In this document: in pieces, positions 46,772 through 59,200 of the stretch
Position numbering within the stretch: the stretch's first letter is position 1
How the letters are laid out: each line of letters opens with the position of its first letter
Assembly (NCBI GenBank): GCA_014529385.2
Contig: CM043963.1
Span: forward strand, 93,396,912 to 93,460,911
DNA: 64,000 nucleotides
Source: Adiantum capillus-veneris
Taxonomy: Eukaryota; Streptophyta; Polypodiopsida; Polypodiales; Pteridaceae
Direction of reading: 5' to 3'
Notes under the pieces: generated by a model
Seen by the model: the letters and a program-made list of their open reading frames with translations, nothing else
Databases searched by the model: none
What the model was told of the DNA's origin: nothing
Position numbers and translations under genes: made by a program

Positions 46772-47350
46772 TTCCAATGGAGAGGTAATCCTAGAGAAAA
46801 GATCAATATTAAGGGCACTACTAGCATTACGGAATATGTCCCCTTGAATGTACTAAAACAAATGTGGGAGCATGTGTCCAATACATAATGATATTAAATA
46901 AATACGACTAGCGGCACTCGGCTCTAAGCCATGGCATTTGGGCAGAGAAAGATGTGAAGGTTTGTTACACATTAGCCTTGAGCATGGAGATGTGGATTCC
47001 AACCAGCACAAAACCCAAAATGGACTGTGTACAAGAGCATGGATTTCAATACTCCCTACCCAAGCTCGAGCATAGAATGTGTTGTTGAAAGCGCTTTCTA
47101 CAAGGAGCATCGAACCAACATGCGACAAATCAAAGTTGAGAGATCTGTCAAGCTTTAAGAATACAATACTTTTAGTGTGTAACACCTATCCATCCGTCCC
47201 CAAATGTGATGGGCATGCAGAGACTGGTTATGTATCCAACCTAAGCGCTATGGGCTAGGTGGCCTATGGGCTATATGGCCTTCATATAAGACCCAAGCCC
47301 TGCTTATACCAAGAATATTAGTTGTATTTTGTAATTTGCATGTCACACTC
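46772..47350. other. Spacer between MITE copy C and Gypsy-3, no supported gene
   Basis: Only short chance frames are present. It ends in CACTC (47346-47350), the left target site of Gypsy-3. Confidence 0.5.
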
Positions 47351-47820
47351 TGTAGACGGTTGGCGCGTCACCATGTGGGAACGTGTTCTTAGAATATGGG
47401 CAGTGAATCATTTAGTAATTACTAGAGTAATTACTATGGTAAACCCGAAGCATATAAATAGGGCCCATTACTTTGACATCGGGGGGGCAATTGTTATCAC
47501 TTGTATTAGCGCTTGGAGCTATAATTGCACTTGAGCATCAGTGGCAGTATTATCGGCTACACTTTCTCTCTCTGTAATCATATTCATTGTAATCTCAATC
47601 ATGATATATATGTATTCCAGTGATACTGACTTCTCAACAGTCTTCTGAATCTGAATCTGAACTTTATTCCAGTCTTTAAGTCTGATTCTCATTTCAGTAT
47701 TCATATTTAAGTCTAGTCACTGATTTCTGTCTAGTCTGCTGTCTGAACTCTTCCTACTCTAAGTAGCTGAAATCCTTCAACACTGGAATTAGCTATCTCA
47801 AGAGATCAGCTCCAATTCCA
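47351..47820 (+). repeat. Gypsy-3 5' LTR
   Basis: 470 bp. Two AGTAATTACT palindromes (47414-47423 and 47426-47435) lie about 20-40 bp upstream of a TATA box. Ends with TTCCA. The following bases TTTTGGCGATCATGG should contain the primer site, but I cannot name the tRNA. Confidence 0.95.
47453..47460 (+). promoter_or_regulatory. TATA box in the Gypsy-3 LTR
   Basis: TATAAATA, about 100 bp into the LTR and conserved at 63576-63583 in the 3' LTR. A transcript start about 30 bp downstream would be expected. Confidence 0.6.
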
Positions 47821-47894
47821 TTTTGGCGATCATGGTGGCTAGAGTTGAAGCTCGTTGACTAAAAGACTCTTCTCCCAGTTGAAGTTTTCAGCAA

Positions 47895-49658
47895 ATGGCA
47901 CCAAAATCCAATCGTGGCCGAAAATCTACCAATCGTGTGGACCCCATTCCTGAGGAGTCAGGAAGAGAGTTTGACCCCAAGCAAGAGAAAATGACTGACA
48001 CTGAGGCTCAGTAGGAGCATAGTCAGGCTGATGAGGCGCAGGACTTACAGCACTCCAGTCATTCTCGATGCTGACGGGCAGAACGGGAAGCACAAAAGGC
48101 AAAGAGTTCCAAAAGTTCTCAGTCTCTCCAGAAAGATGAGCATATCAAAGGCAGAAAGGGAAGTCACCGAACTTCTAGCAGACAAAACAGAGAGGATACT
48201 GATACTGAGACTGAGACAGAGATTGACTGGGATGCTGACACTGACAATTGCAAGAAGGTTCCCAAGCGTCAATCTGAAGCCAAGAAGAGAACTGGCGGGA
48301 TCAGCAGTAACCGAAATGATTACACCGCTTCCCTGAAGATTTCCTTTCCCATGTTCAAAGGAGGGAAAAAGGATGATCCTGATGTTCACATACAAGCTTT
48401 TGAGCAGTATGCTGAACTCAAAAACATTGATGAAGATGATTGGGGGGAATACTTTCCACAAACCTTGAAGGAAACAGCAAGGAAATAGTATTACCATTAC
48501 CCTGCATGCCAACTGAGATCATATAATAAATTACTTAAGGCCTTCAGGTTGGAATATTCCGACAATCGAGGGGATGAGGATATTCTCTGTGAATTGGATC
48601 AGATCAAACAGAGGAATTTGTCAGTCCGCAGCTATGTCGAAAAGATCAAAGAACTGACCAGACAGTTGCAAGAACCACCGTTTGAGAAGAGATTAAGGGC
48701 ATGGTTTCTGAATGGGTTCAGAAGCAAGAAGCTGAGAGAACAAGAAGTACCAGCCCCTACAAAGAAATTCACCGACCTGGTCCAGCGAGCATTAAAACTG
48801 GAACAGCAGGCTAAGAAAGAAAAGAGCCACAAGAAGCGAAGGACCAGTAGCAGTAGTTCGGCTACTGAAGCAACCGATTCCAGTGAAACATCCAGCAGCT
48901 CCGAGAGCAGCTCCGATAATCGGACAAAGGAAAAATCAAAGAAAGGATCATGGACCAAGAGAATTGAAGAAATGGCTAGGCAAATTGCAGAGATTAGCCA
49001 CACAAGACAGTCGGTCCGGAAGATGGAGACTTGGTGTTCAAGATGTAAATCCAAGGACCACATCTCCACGGAATGCCCACAATGTACCTACTGCAAGGCC
49101 TTTGATCACCTATGGAATAATTGTGGCATCTGAATTCATCATTTTAAGAAAGGAAAGGATCTATCAGTGGTTGCCTACACTGAACCAGTGAAGGCAGAGC
49201 CAATCAAAGTAGCCCAAGAAGAAGGACCAGGTACTAGTGGTACTGGTCAAGGACGAGGCAGATACCAACCAGGAATGGGCAGAGGAAGAGGAAGAGGCAA
49301 CTTCCAGACCAGAAGCATGAATTGCTACACCTGTGGGAAGTATAGTCATTTTGCAGCCCAATGTCCAGATGCACCGGTAACAACTGCTACTGAGGCTAAG
49401 GCACCAGAGCCAGTACCAGTTAGAGTAGTTACCAAGAGCAAAGGAGTAATCATTGAAGAGATTCCAGACATTTCAGAAGTACCAGCCAACTCCAACAGCA
49501 GCAAGTGGGCCCAACAAAGGGAAGTTTGGAAGGCCAAGGGTAAGGAAAAGGTGGTAGATGAGTGGCAAGAGCAGCGGGAACTAGCAGCTAAAATCACAGA
49601 GGATTTAGTTAAGAATCTGCCAGAGCAGCCAGAAAGTTCCGAGGCTAGAATCATTTAG
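47895..49658 (+). pseudogene. Gypsy-3 gag with three CCHC knuckles
   Basis: Starts MAPKSNRGRKSTNR. An early TAG (48012) and frameshifts break the N-terminus. The capsid-like region begins near 48340 (SFPMFKGGKKDDPDVHIQAF) and includes TAG at 48486, where TGG is expected. A Ser-rich linker follows. Three CX2CX4HX4C knuckles are present: CSRCKSKDHISTEC and CTYCKAFDHLWNNC back to back (about 49030-49125), and CYTCGKYSHFAAQC (about 49323) after an RG-rich stretch (GRGRGRGNFQ). TGA at 49132 separates the second and third. The tail has PVRVVTKSKGVIIEEIPD. Confidence 0.8.
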
Positions 49659-49879
49659 AAGATACCAGCCCAATCGACTGATAAAGATCAGTCAGTACCG
49701 GCCATGACAGAGACCATGCTGACTGTGGTACATGGACTAGCTGGTGAGATGGAAGAGGAAGGAAAGAGTAGTACTGCTAAAGAAGAATGGCAGTATGAAA
49801 ACACTAGCTCTTCAAGCTCTAACAATCAGTCTGACCAGGAGCAAGAGGAAATTCAAGTGAAAATTTGTGATAGAATCTA

Positions 49880-50339
49880 GAAGCTGACTGTAGAGCTGGA
49901 GGATATAAGAAAGACCTTACCTGAAGTGGCCAAATTTATCACGCAGCGTAGAAAGACTGAGGCAGAGGCCAGAATAGTAGACCTGACGGCTGTCCGGGAT
50001 GATGAAGTTCCACTTATTCAGGTAGATTACAAGGTAAGGAAGCAGTGGGAACCTCTCTCAAGCGTCATACTGGATGGAGGAGCAGGAGTCAATATAACGG
50101 GAGCCCATCTTCAGCAAAGAATGGGTATTACTAATATGAAACCAACACCATTCAAAGTAAGAATGGCAGATCATCGAATCGTACAAGCGACGAGCATGAT
50201 TGAAAACATGCAGATAAGAGTGGGGAGGGAAAAATTCAAAACTAGTTTCCTAGTTTTGGATGTCCACGGTGCATATAGAATGCTATTAGGCCGCCCATGG
50301 TTAAGAACAGTACATGTTGTTCATGACTACGCCAACTAG
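49880..50339 (+). pseudogene. Gypsy-3 aspartic protease
   Basis: Open from 49926 with active-site VILDGGAGVNITG near 50070 and C-terminal block SFLVLDVHGAYRMLLGRPWL near 50245. It ends at TAG (50337), where Gypsy-2 has CAA in the same place (DYANQNLTI), so the stop is secondary. DGG is the lineage's normal form. Confidence 0.8.
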
Positions 50340-50426
50340 ACCTTAACCATAGAAGGGGCCAGTGGCAGAATCAAAATCCAGACCAACAACACCAGGAGCT
50401 GGAAAAAGGAACTGAGGCCGAAGGAG

Positions 50427-52378
50427 TTGTGTCAGAAATACCGAGCTAAGAAAATTGAGCAAATGCTAGCAGCAATGAACATCTTTCCTTTGGCAGAAAT
50501 TGATTTGAATGCAGTCCTAATAAACAAAGAACAAGCTGACAAGCAGAAGAGACAATTCCCTGATCAGTTTACTGAAGTCAATACAGGGGAAAGAACCGTT
50601 CAGCTAACTGGAAGAATGGAGGAACCAGCGGATACTGGCCAAATAAAAGAATCAGTATGTTCTGAAGAGGATCCACTAAATCAGAATAATGATTCAGAGA
50701 TGAATGGACCTTCTTGGGACTACGCTGAAGATTCGACCAAACAAAAAGGAGGAGGACCAAATTGGTTGCTTCCAGATGATCAAGAAGTGGAGGAGTGGAA
50801 CCTGGGATCAGAGGAAAATCCCAGAATGATCAAAGTCAACAAGCACCTGAAACCGGCAATGAAGGAAAAGGCAAGGAAAATGTTCCAGAACTATAAAGAT
50901 GTATTTGCCTGGGAACATACAGATTTGAAGGGAGTAGATCCTGAAGTCTGTCAGCACCGAATACCATTGAAACCAGAAGCTAGGCCAGTCAGATTGCAAA
51001 GATACCGGATGAACCCCAACTATGCAAAGAAGGTCAAGGAGGAGATTGATAATCTTCTCAAGGCTGGGTTCATTACGGAGGTAGCAAGTAGTGATTGGTT
51101 ATTTCCAATAGTCGTCGTTCCTAAGAAGAATGGGAAATTAAGGGTTTGTGTCAACTATAGGAAACTAAATGCCCAGACCATCAAGGATCCGTTTCCCTTA
51201 CCTTTTACTGATATGTTGCTTGATGAGATTGCAAGATATGAGATGTATAGCTTCATGGATGGTTATAGCGGCTATAACCAGTTACAGATTGCTCCGGAAG
51301 ATAGGGCCAAGACCACTTTCATCACTGAGTGGGGAGCATTCATGTATCTGGTGATGCCTTTTGGCCTATGCAATGCACCAGCTACTTTTCAGCGGTGTAT
51401 GATGGAGATGTTTAATGAATTTCTTCATCGGTTCCTCGCCATTTTCATGGATGACTTCACTGTCTATTCAGCTGAGGAACAACACCTTCTATTCCTAGAG
51501 ATGGTTTTTAAACGCTGTCAGGAGAAAAGGATTTGCTTGAATCCATTTAAATCAGTATTTCTGGTTTGGAAGGGACAGCTACTGGGACATGCGGTTTCCT
51601 GCAATGGAATAGAAATGGCCAATGACAAAATACAATGTGTCCAGCAAGCTAAAGCTCCTAGAACTGCTTCTGAGTTGAGTTCTTTCTTGGGGTATGTGAA
51701 TTTTTATAGAAGATTTGTACACAAATTTTCTTCTCAAGCAGTACCACTATATGAGCTTACAAAGAAGACCAGTAAGTTCAATTGGACTGCTGAATGTGAG
51801 GAGAGTTTCCAGAATTTGAAAAAAGCCATTACCAGCAAACCAGTCCTCAGGCAGCCGAATTGGGATATTATTTTTCATGTACACGTAGATGCTTCAGGAT
51901 TGGCAATGGGGGCAATATTAGCTCAACCAGATGGTAGGACAGACTATCCGGTCTATTTTGCTAGTCGAAGATTCAGTCAGGCTTAACAAGGCTATACGAC
52001 TACTGAAAGAGAAGCCCTCGGAATGGTCTTTAGCGCTACAAAGTTCAGGCATTACTTATTGAGGAAGTTATTCCATTTTTATGTGGATCATCAAGCTCTT
52101 CTGTTTCTGATTAACAAATTCATTATTCAAGGTAGGCTGATAAGATGGATGATGTCCTTATGGAATTTGAGTTCAGAATTTTCCATAAGCCTGGCCGAAA
52201 CCACTGTGGATCTGACTTCCTTTCCAGAAGTACAAAAGGATATTCAGAATCACCTCTGAGAGATGAACCAATGGATGCTGATTTATTTCAGTTAGAAGCA
52301 GAAGAATCAGTGGATCCTGAATGGTATGATACTTATCAATTCCTTTCCCAAGGTGCCTTTCCAGAAGATTGGAAATAG
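50427..52378 (+). pseudogene. Gypsy-3 reverse transcriptase and RNase H
   Basis: A long open frame to 51983 covers a charged leader, the pre-RT segment (YKDVFAWEHTDLKGVDPE) and complete RT motifs: VVVPKKNGKLRVCVNYRKL, FMDGYSGYNQL, MPFGLCNAPATFQR and AIFMDDFTVY. RNase H starts FHVHVDASGLAMG (~51880). TAA at 51984 and a frameshift near 52145 break RNase H. TAG at 52376 stands where Gypsy-2 has CAG. RT itself appears complete. Confidence 0.88.
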
Positions 52379-53980
52379 AATCAGAAGAAGGCTCTGATCA
52401 TAAAAAGCCTGAAATTTACCATCATTGGGGGAGTACTTTATCGATTGGGTGTGGATGGTATACTTCGGAGATGTGTTCCAATGGAGGGAAGAATGCAAGT
52501 TATTTCAGAGGCACATAATGGAGAGTCTGGTGGACACTTTTCCAACGAAGTAACCTACAAGAAGATTCTGCAAGCAGGTCTGTGGTGGCAAACAATGATT
52601 GCTGATGTCAGAAGCTTTTGTAAAACTTGTGATATATGCCAGAGAATGGGCCGACCAACAGCTGCAGACATGACTCCCTTAATGCCAATACAACCATTGG
52701 GAATATTCATGAAATGGGGATTGGATTTTATGGGACCTTTTAAGAAGGTGACTCCCAGGAAGAACAAGTACATCGTGATGGCTACTTGTTATGTTACCAA
52801 GTGGGTTGAAGCTAAGGCTCTTCCTGACAACACAGCCAAGTCAACTGCAAGATTTTTGTTTGAGAATATTGTCTGCCGATATGGATGTCCAGTGGAAATT
52901 GTGACCGATCAAGGGACACATTTCATCAATGATACTATGGAAATCCTATTGGATATGCTTTCAGTCAAGCATCGGAAATCTACTCCTTACTATCCCAGAT
53001 GCAATGGACAAGCTGAAAGTAGCAATAAGACAATTAAGACTATTCTCACTAAGGTGGTACAAAAGAAACCAGACCAGTGGGATTTGAAGCTTCAGACTGC
53101 TCTCTGGGCTTATAGGAAAGCTTATAAGGTAACTACTGGAATGACACCATTCAGAATGGTGTATGGAACTGAAGCTGTGGTTCCTATGGAGTTTATAATC
53201 CCCAGTCTGAGAATGGTTGTAAAGTATGGACTAGACTTCAACCATAATCTTAAGAAAAGACTGGATGAACTGATGCAGTTAGATGAACTCAGACAAAGAG
53301 CTATATTGGAACAGAAAATTGTTCAACAAAGAAGGAAGCACTGGCATGATCGCCGAATTAAAGTCCGAGAATTCAAGAAAGGAGACTTAGTGCTTCTATA
53401 TCAGTCAAGACTGGGTCCAAAGAAGCCGAATTTGAAGATTGCCTAGGCAGGACCTTTTGAGGTTGATTGAGTCTTCTCCAATGGCACAGTCAGATTAAAA
53501 GATTTATCGGGACTGATGTTGCCGGGAGTATATAATGGAGCAAAGATCAAACTTTATTACTCAGAGACCAGAGAAACTAGGTTAGAAGAAGTCACTAAGG
53601 AACTGGAGGTTGTTGATCAAGAGATACCAGAATCATATATTTTTGGTCTTTTCCATGTGCAACCAGTTCTAGCTTCAGAACTAGTACCTGAAGAATCAGA
53701 TCAGGCTGATTTAAGAACCAGTACCAGTATGGTCCACCCAGAGTGGGAATCAGTCCAGAACCAGTATGAACACATTTTCCAAATTTTAAGTGGCCAACGG
53801 TCAAATGGTATGCCAGTGATAATTATTACAAGGATGGGTTGCAGTCTTGTCCAATGCATGTTTTCCACGTCAGCAACGGTGCACACAAGTCTAGGTGTGG
53901 CGAGTGGTGGAGCTTTTATGGCGCGAACACGTATAACAGTCAGGAGAGTTAGCATTTTTCCTCATAAATCTCCTGCGTGA
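52379..53980 (+). pseudogene. Gypsy-3 integrase with Tat/Athila-like C-terminus
   Basis: HHCC finger (AHNGESGGHFSNE, then CKTCDICQ), catalytic core with GLDFMGPF, VTDQGTHFIND and NGQAESSNK, then TTGMTPFRMVYGTEAVVPME. All three acidic residues of the DDE triad are present. TAG at 53444 and TGA at 53468 replace two TGG codons that Gypsy-2 retains. The C-terminal domain reads VFSNGTVRLKDLSGLMLPGV with no chromodomain. Integrase joins the cDNA to the host genome. Confidence 0.85.
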
Positions 53981-54116
53981 CGTTTTCCTCCTGTCAACCA
54001 TTCGCCGTCGCCAAGCTCCGAGGTTTCTTCACTACAGCCGCAAACTTCAACCTCTGACGAGACAGGTGACTGTCAGACAACCTTACCAACGACACCAGGC
54101 AACGGCTTTAACACAA

Positions 54117-54122
54117 GTAAGT
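54117..54122 (+). promoter_or_regulatory. Conserved GTAAGT before the aORF start (possible splice donor)
   Basis: ACAAGTAAGTC occurs 50 bp before the aORF ATG here and 41 bp before it in Gypsy-2 (28793). Conservation in otherwise diverged sequence is suggestive, but an intron this short is unlikely. Confidence 0.25.
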
Positions 54123-54166
54123 CCTCTTCGCCTTCGCCTGTTTCATCGTCGTCGACCTCACAGTGT

Positions 54167-55927
54167 ATGGGTAGAAGGAAACGTTCAGAGAAGATGCAGG
54201 AAACTCTTCAAGAAACCCAGGCTATCATTGCAGAGGCAAAGGCAAGCCTTCCTATTCTTCCATATAGTAAAATCCAACGATATGTCTTTATTGATCATGC
54301 AATGACTCTGCTACAACTCTGGGATCTGTGAGTTGTATTGCAAGCGACAAGGATTGCTTTTGATGCAGGGATCATGAAGCAAGTTCTTGATTCCTTTGAT
54401 GCAGAAAACAACGGTGCTATGATAAATAATAGGAGGGTGTCACTGACACCAGAAGCCATTGCATTTGCATTTCGGATGCCCAATGAGCCTAAACCATCGG
54501 TGGCAACCTCGTAGCAAATAAGTATTGCTCTAAAGGAGGATGAAGCAGCTCGAAAGAAGCGCAAGGCAAGTGCTCAAGGAGTTCTAGTAGTAGGACTGGA
54601 AGCCTCCGCTGCTTACAGGTTTGTAGTCGAAGCAGTCAGTCTTAAGAATAACCCTACTTATGTGTCAGAAAAATTATTTGCTATGTTGTTGGCCAAGATA
54701 CTGGATCCACAAGTCCATATCAACCTATATCAAATACTCTCGCATAATGTACTTCAACAGACTGCCAAGTTGAAATCTCAAACTGTTTTCAAGGCATGGT
54801 ATGTTTGGCAATTTCTATATTGGGCTACTGCTGCAGATGTTAATGAGCAGGTAGCTGGCTTGGAGTGAGCAGCCTATTTCTGAACCTAAGAAAATTGAAC
54901 TGTCCTCAGACGAGGAGGAAACGGACAGTCAAAGAACTTCCAAGGACCTGAAAAGGAAAGCTACTGTAAAGGAAGCTAGTAGTTCAAAGAAACCAAGAAT
55001 TACACTGACCAAAAGCAGTGAATTCTTGAAGAAAATCGAAAGCCAGGTAAAGGCAGCGAGCACTGAGACAACTGTACCTGATCAGACAGTTGTCAAACAT
55101 ACAGTTGCTGCTGGTGCTACTGGGAAAGATCAGGTAAAGCCAGTCTCACTGAGGCAAAGGTACCAGACCAGTCAGGGGACAAAGGCAAGAATCAACTGGA
55201 TAAGGGGAAAGGTCCAGTGTCCTCAACTATGTCTGAAACAGTTCCTGTCAATTCTCAAAACCCTCTGCAACTGGTTAAAAAGAATAAGCTGCAGCAACTG
55301 CAAACTCAGAAATTGAGAGGGCATCTCTTACTCACCAAAACTGATTATGCATCTCTACCTTATGTGGCTCCTGTGGCAATATATGAACCAGTTGATTCTG
55401 ATCCAACAACGGTCAAAGACAGATGTTCAGTACTAATACAGTCCTCTTGGAATACCACTGTCAACTGTATGGGACAATTGGTGGAGGCTTCTGGATCAGA
55501 AGATGAAGTTAAAAAGCTTAAAGCTGACTTGGCAGAAGCACAACATCAGATTGCCACACTCCAGAAAGGCCAGGAAGTGCAGAACATACAACACAGGGTA
55601 TTGGAAGCTCAATCAGAAAGAGCTCAGGAGTTGTTGAACAAAAAGTTAGCTAAAGCTGAGTCTGAAATTATGATCATAAAGAGTCAAAGGAATGAAGCAT
55701 CGAGAGCTGCCGAGCGAGCTAAAATGGGGCTCAGAACGAAGCCGGCAGAATTTAGAAAGCTTCTATTACACCATACAGCTCTGAAGCATTCGTTGACGGA
55801 TAGATACATCTACAATAGCTTGTCTAAAATTTTGAACCCCGCAGGCAATGCTGTTTTTGATTTAGAAAATTTAAAGTCCTTGATGGAAAGTCTGCAAAGT
55901 GATTTGCAGGACAAGGTGAGTGAGTTC
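54167..55927 (+). pseudogene. Gypsy-3 additional 3' ORF (aORF), part 1
   Basis: Start MGRRKRSEKMQETLQETQ, chosen because Gypsy-2 has the matching MGKQKTSEKMQETL. Both copies also have GTAAGT 41-50 bp upstream. Domains in order: a basic start; a globular region (IMKQVLDSFDAENNGAMINN, RRVSLTPEAIAFAFRMP); AARKKRKASAQGVLVV; NNPTYVSEK; FKAWYVWQFLYW; an acidic/basic linker with NLS-like KKPR; then a coiled coil (EDEVKKLKADLAEAQHQIAT). Stops at 54331 and 54511 and two compensating shifts (~54866, ~55150) interrupt it. No membrane segment is seen, so it does not look env-like. It stops at Copia-3 after DKVSEF. Confidence 0.6.
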
Positions 55928-56137
55928 TGAAGGAGTACGAGCGGAAGTGCGAGTACGAGCGGAAGTGTGACGCGAGAGAGAGTGCGAGAAGAAGAGCACA
56001 ACGATATGGTGAACTCGCTCTACTGTAATGTGTAGAGCATAGTGAGTTCTTATTAGGTTTTTACAAAAGAATATGTGTACATACCTAGCGGCCCGCCTAC
56101 TTACCTGGGCGACCACATTGGGCTTTCTACCCCAACA
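55928..56137 (-). repeat. Copia-3 3' LTR (left), with 18-bp internal duplication
   Basis: 210 bp. An 18-bp unit (GAGTACGAGCGGAAGTGC) is present twice near its left end but only once in the other LTR. Otherwise three or four substitutions separate the two. Confidence 0.93.
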
Positions 56138-56226
56138 ACCTCCCACTTAAAGTCCAATGTGGTACTTTAAGTGTGAGAGAAGCTACTATACAAGCTAATA
56201 TACAAGAGATGTAGAGAAGTGATGTA

Positions 56227-59200
56227 CTACCCTACACCTATCTGCTTGCAAAAATGCGCAAAGCTCTCTGAGGGAAGTCCTTTTGTAAGTAGATCAGTAG
56301 GATTTTCTGTGGTGTGAACTTTGACAAGCTGAATTTGCTTATCCTCTAGCATTTCCCTGAGGAAATGATACTTCACATACACATGCTTTGTCTTTGAGTG
56401 ATAAACTGGATTGCGAGCCAATTGTATAGCACTTTGACTATCACAATATAACACAGGCATCTCTTCTTTGATTCCCAAATCTGTTACTAGTCGATTAAGC
56501 CAAATTGATTCTTTGCATGCCTCTGATGCTGCAACATATTCAGCCTCTATAGTAGACTGAGCAACACAATCTTGTAATCTAGAACGCCATGATACTGCTC
56601 CACCAGCCAATGTAAAGACATACCCTAACGTAGACCTTCGGTTGTCTAAGTCACCTGCATAATCTGAGTCTGTAAAACCCTTTACACTTAGCTCCTGACT
56701 CCCATAGCATATACGCATACTCTTTGTAGCTTTCAAGTATCTCAATATTCCTTTCACTGCCTCCCAATGTTTCTTGCCTGGGTTTGACATGTATCGACTT
56801 ACTACTCCCACTGCAAATGCAATGTCTGGGCGAGTAGCAATCATTGCATACATCAAACTACCCACTGCAGACGCATACGGAATCTTATCCATTTCAGCCT
56901 GTTCTTCCTCAGACACAGGACAATCCTGTTTGCTAAGTTTCACATATGGTGGCAATGGAACACTCAGTGCCTTTCCCTTCTCCATATTGAAACGTTGCAA
57001 AACCTTGTCAATATACTCTGTTTGAGATAACCAAATCAACTTCTTTGATCTGTCTCTCTCAATGCGCATACCAAGTATATGACTTGCCTCACCCATGTCT
57101 TTCATGTCAAACGATTTTGCCATCTTTGACTTCAAAGCTGAAATTTCTTCCAAGTGCTTGCCAGCAATCAACATGTCATCCACATACAAAATAAGGATCA
57201 GACAACTGCCATCCTTAGCCTTCTTCTTCGAACTCACTACGTTTGTAGCCTTGAGAAAGCATAAACTTGTGGAATTTATGGTACCATGCCCTCGGTGATT
57301 GTTTTAAGCCATAATGACTCTTTAACAACTGGCATACCCAATCTTCCTTGCCTTTCTCAACAAACCCTTCTGGTTGCTGCATGTAAATTTCCACATCTAA
57401 ATCACCATGCAAGAACGCTGTCTTGACATCCATTTGGTGCAACACCAAATCTAATATGGAAACCAATGCAAGAAAGCATCTCAATGTAGTCATCTTGACC
57501 ACCGGAGAGAAGACTTCATCAAAGTCGATGCCTTGTTCTTGCTTAAAGCCCTTGGCAACAAGCCTTGCTTTGTACTTTGGCTGACTATCATGAGCAGTGA
57601 TCTTATACCTGTAAACCCATTTATAGGGTAGAGCCTTTTTGCCCCGTGGTAATTTAACTAGCTTCCATGTCTGGTTTTTATGCAGAGCTGTCATCTCTGA
57701 CTGCATGGCCAATTGCCAATTCCCGGAGTCCTTCATTTGCACTGGTTCCTTGTAACATGAAGGCTCATTGCAATCAATCAACATGACATAGTTCATAGAT
57801 GGAACAAACCTATCAGAAGGTCGCGTGACACATCCAGATCTATGCACAATAGGTGGCTCACGCTCAGCCACAACCTGTGGTTCCAGTCTATCCTGTCCTT
57901 GCTCCTCTTGAGCCCTGACATTTTGTCTTGCACGTGCAGGTCCATCTTCTTGGAAGACAACTCTTCTAATCTCCTCAACCCTCTTTGGTTTAGAATGATA
58001 TTTGGATTCATTAAAGTGAACATCATTGCTGCGGACAACCTTTCTGGATTCGGGATCCCAAAGTCTATACCCCATCTCACCAGAATTACCATAGCCTAGA
58101 AAGATGCACTTTCTACTCTTTGGCTCAAGTTTGTTCCTAAATTCCTTTGGAACGTGAGTATATGCCTCACAGCCAAAGACTCTGAGATGCTTGTATGAGG
58201 GCATTTTGCCTGACCATACCATCTCTGGCACTAAATCCTTCTGTAAAACCTTGCTAGAAGATCTATTTACAAGATGAACAGCTGTTGATACAGCTTCAAC
58301 CCAAAACCCATTTGGCAGCTGTGCATTAGACAACATACTTCTGACCTTCTCTTGTATGGTCCTATTCATCCTCTCAGCAACACCATTTTGAGGAGGATTG
58401 TAAGGAGTAGTAAGTTCACGTTTTATACCTTTTGACTCACAAAAGTCCTGAAAGGCCTTTGAAACATACTCTCCACCATTGTCAGTGCGTAAGCATTTAA
58501 GCTTCTTGCCACTCTGATTCTCCACAAGTGTCACAAACGTTTTGAAAACACTAAACACTTCATCCTTGTGCTTGAGAAAGTAAACCCATACTTTCCTCGA
58601 GTAATCATCTATAAATGTCATAAAGTAAGAAGCTCCCCCTAGAGATAGGTTAGGCATAGGTCCACACAAATCACTATGAACAAGTGCCAACTGTGTATCT
58701 CTTCTACTGCTTCTATGCTTATGTGGCTGCTGTGTTTGTTTACCATACAGACAATGTTCACGGAATTCAAAATCATTAAATGAAAAGCCAAGCAAATAAC
58801 CAGAATGAGACAAGATTTCCATTCCCTTCTTGGACATATGTCCTAACCGGCTATGCCACAAAGAAACGTTCGGCTGCTTGGTTACATTGATTACATTTTT
58901 AGAGACATTTGATACATAAATCATGTAAAGTGCTCCAGACTTTACTCCATGTGCTACTGTCATAGAACCCTTGGATATCTTCCACATGTTCTGTCCAAAA
59001 GTGGTGACGTAGCCAGCATCATCAAGTAAACCTGTGCTGATCAAGCTCTTTGTAATTGCGGGAATATGTCTCACATTCTTCAGCGTGAAAGAAGAGCCAT
59101 TCTGAAACTTCAATTGAACATCTCCAACACCTAAGATCTCACATGTCTGCCCATTGCCTAGCCGAACATGATCTTTAGTGGTCACATAAGAGGTAAACCA

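Noticed and set aside
13995-50100. Protease DGG read as an inactivating mutation
   Set aside because: The same DGG occurs independently in Gypsy-1 and Gypsy-3, so it is likely the normal form in this lineage.
54123-54163. A ~40-bp intron between GTAAGT and ACAG before the aORF
   Set aside because: Shorter than functional plant introns, and Gypsy-2 lacks a matching acceptor.
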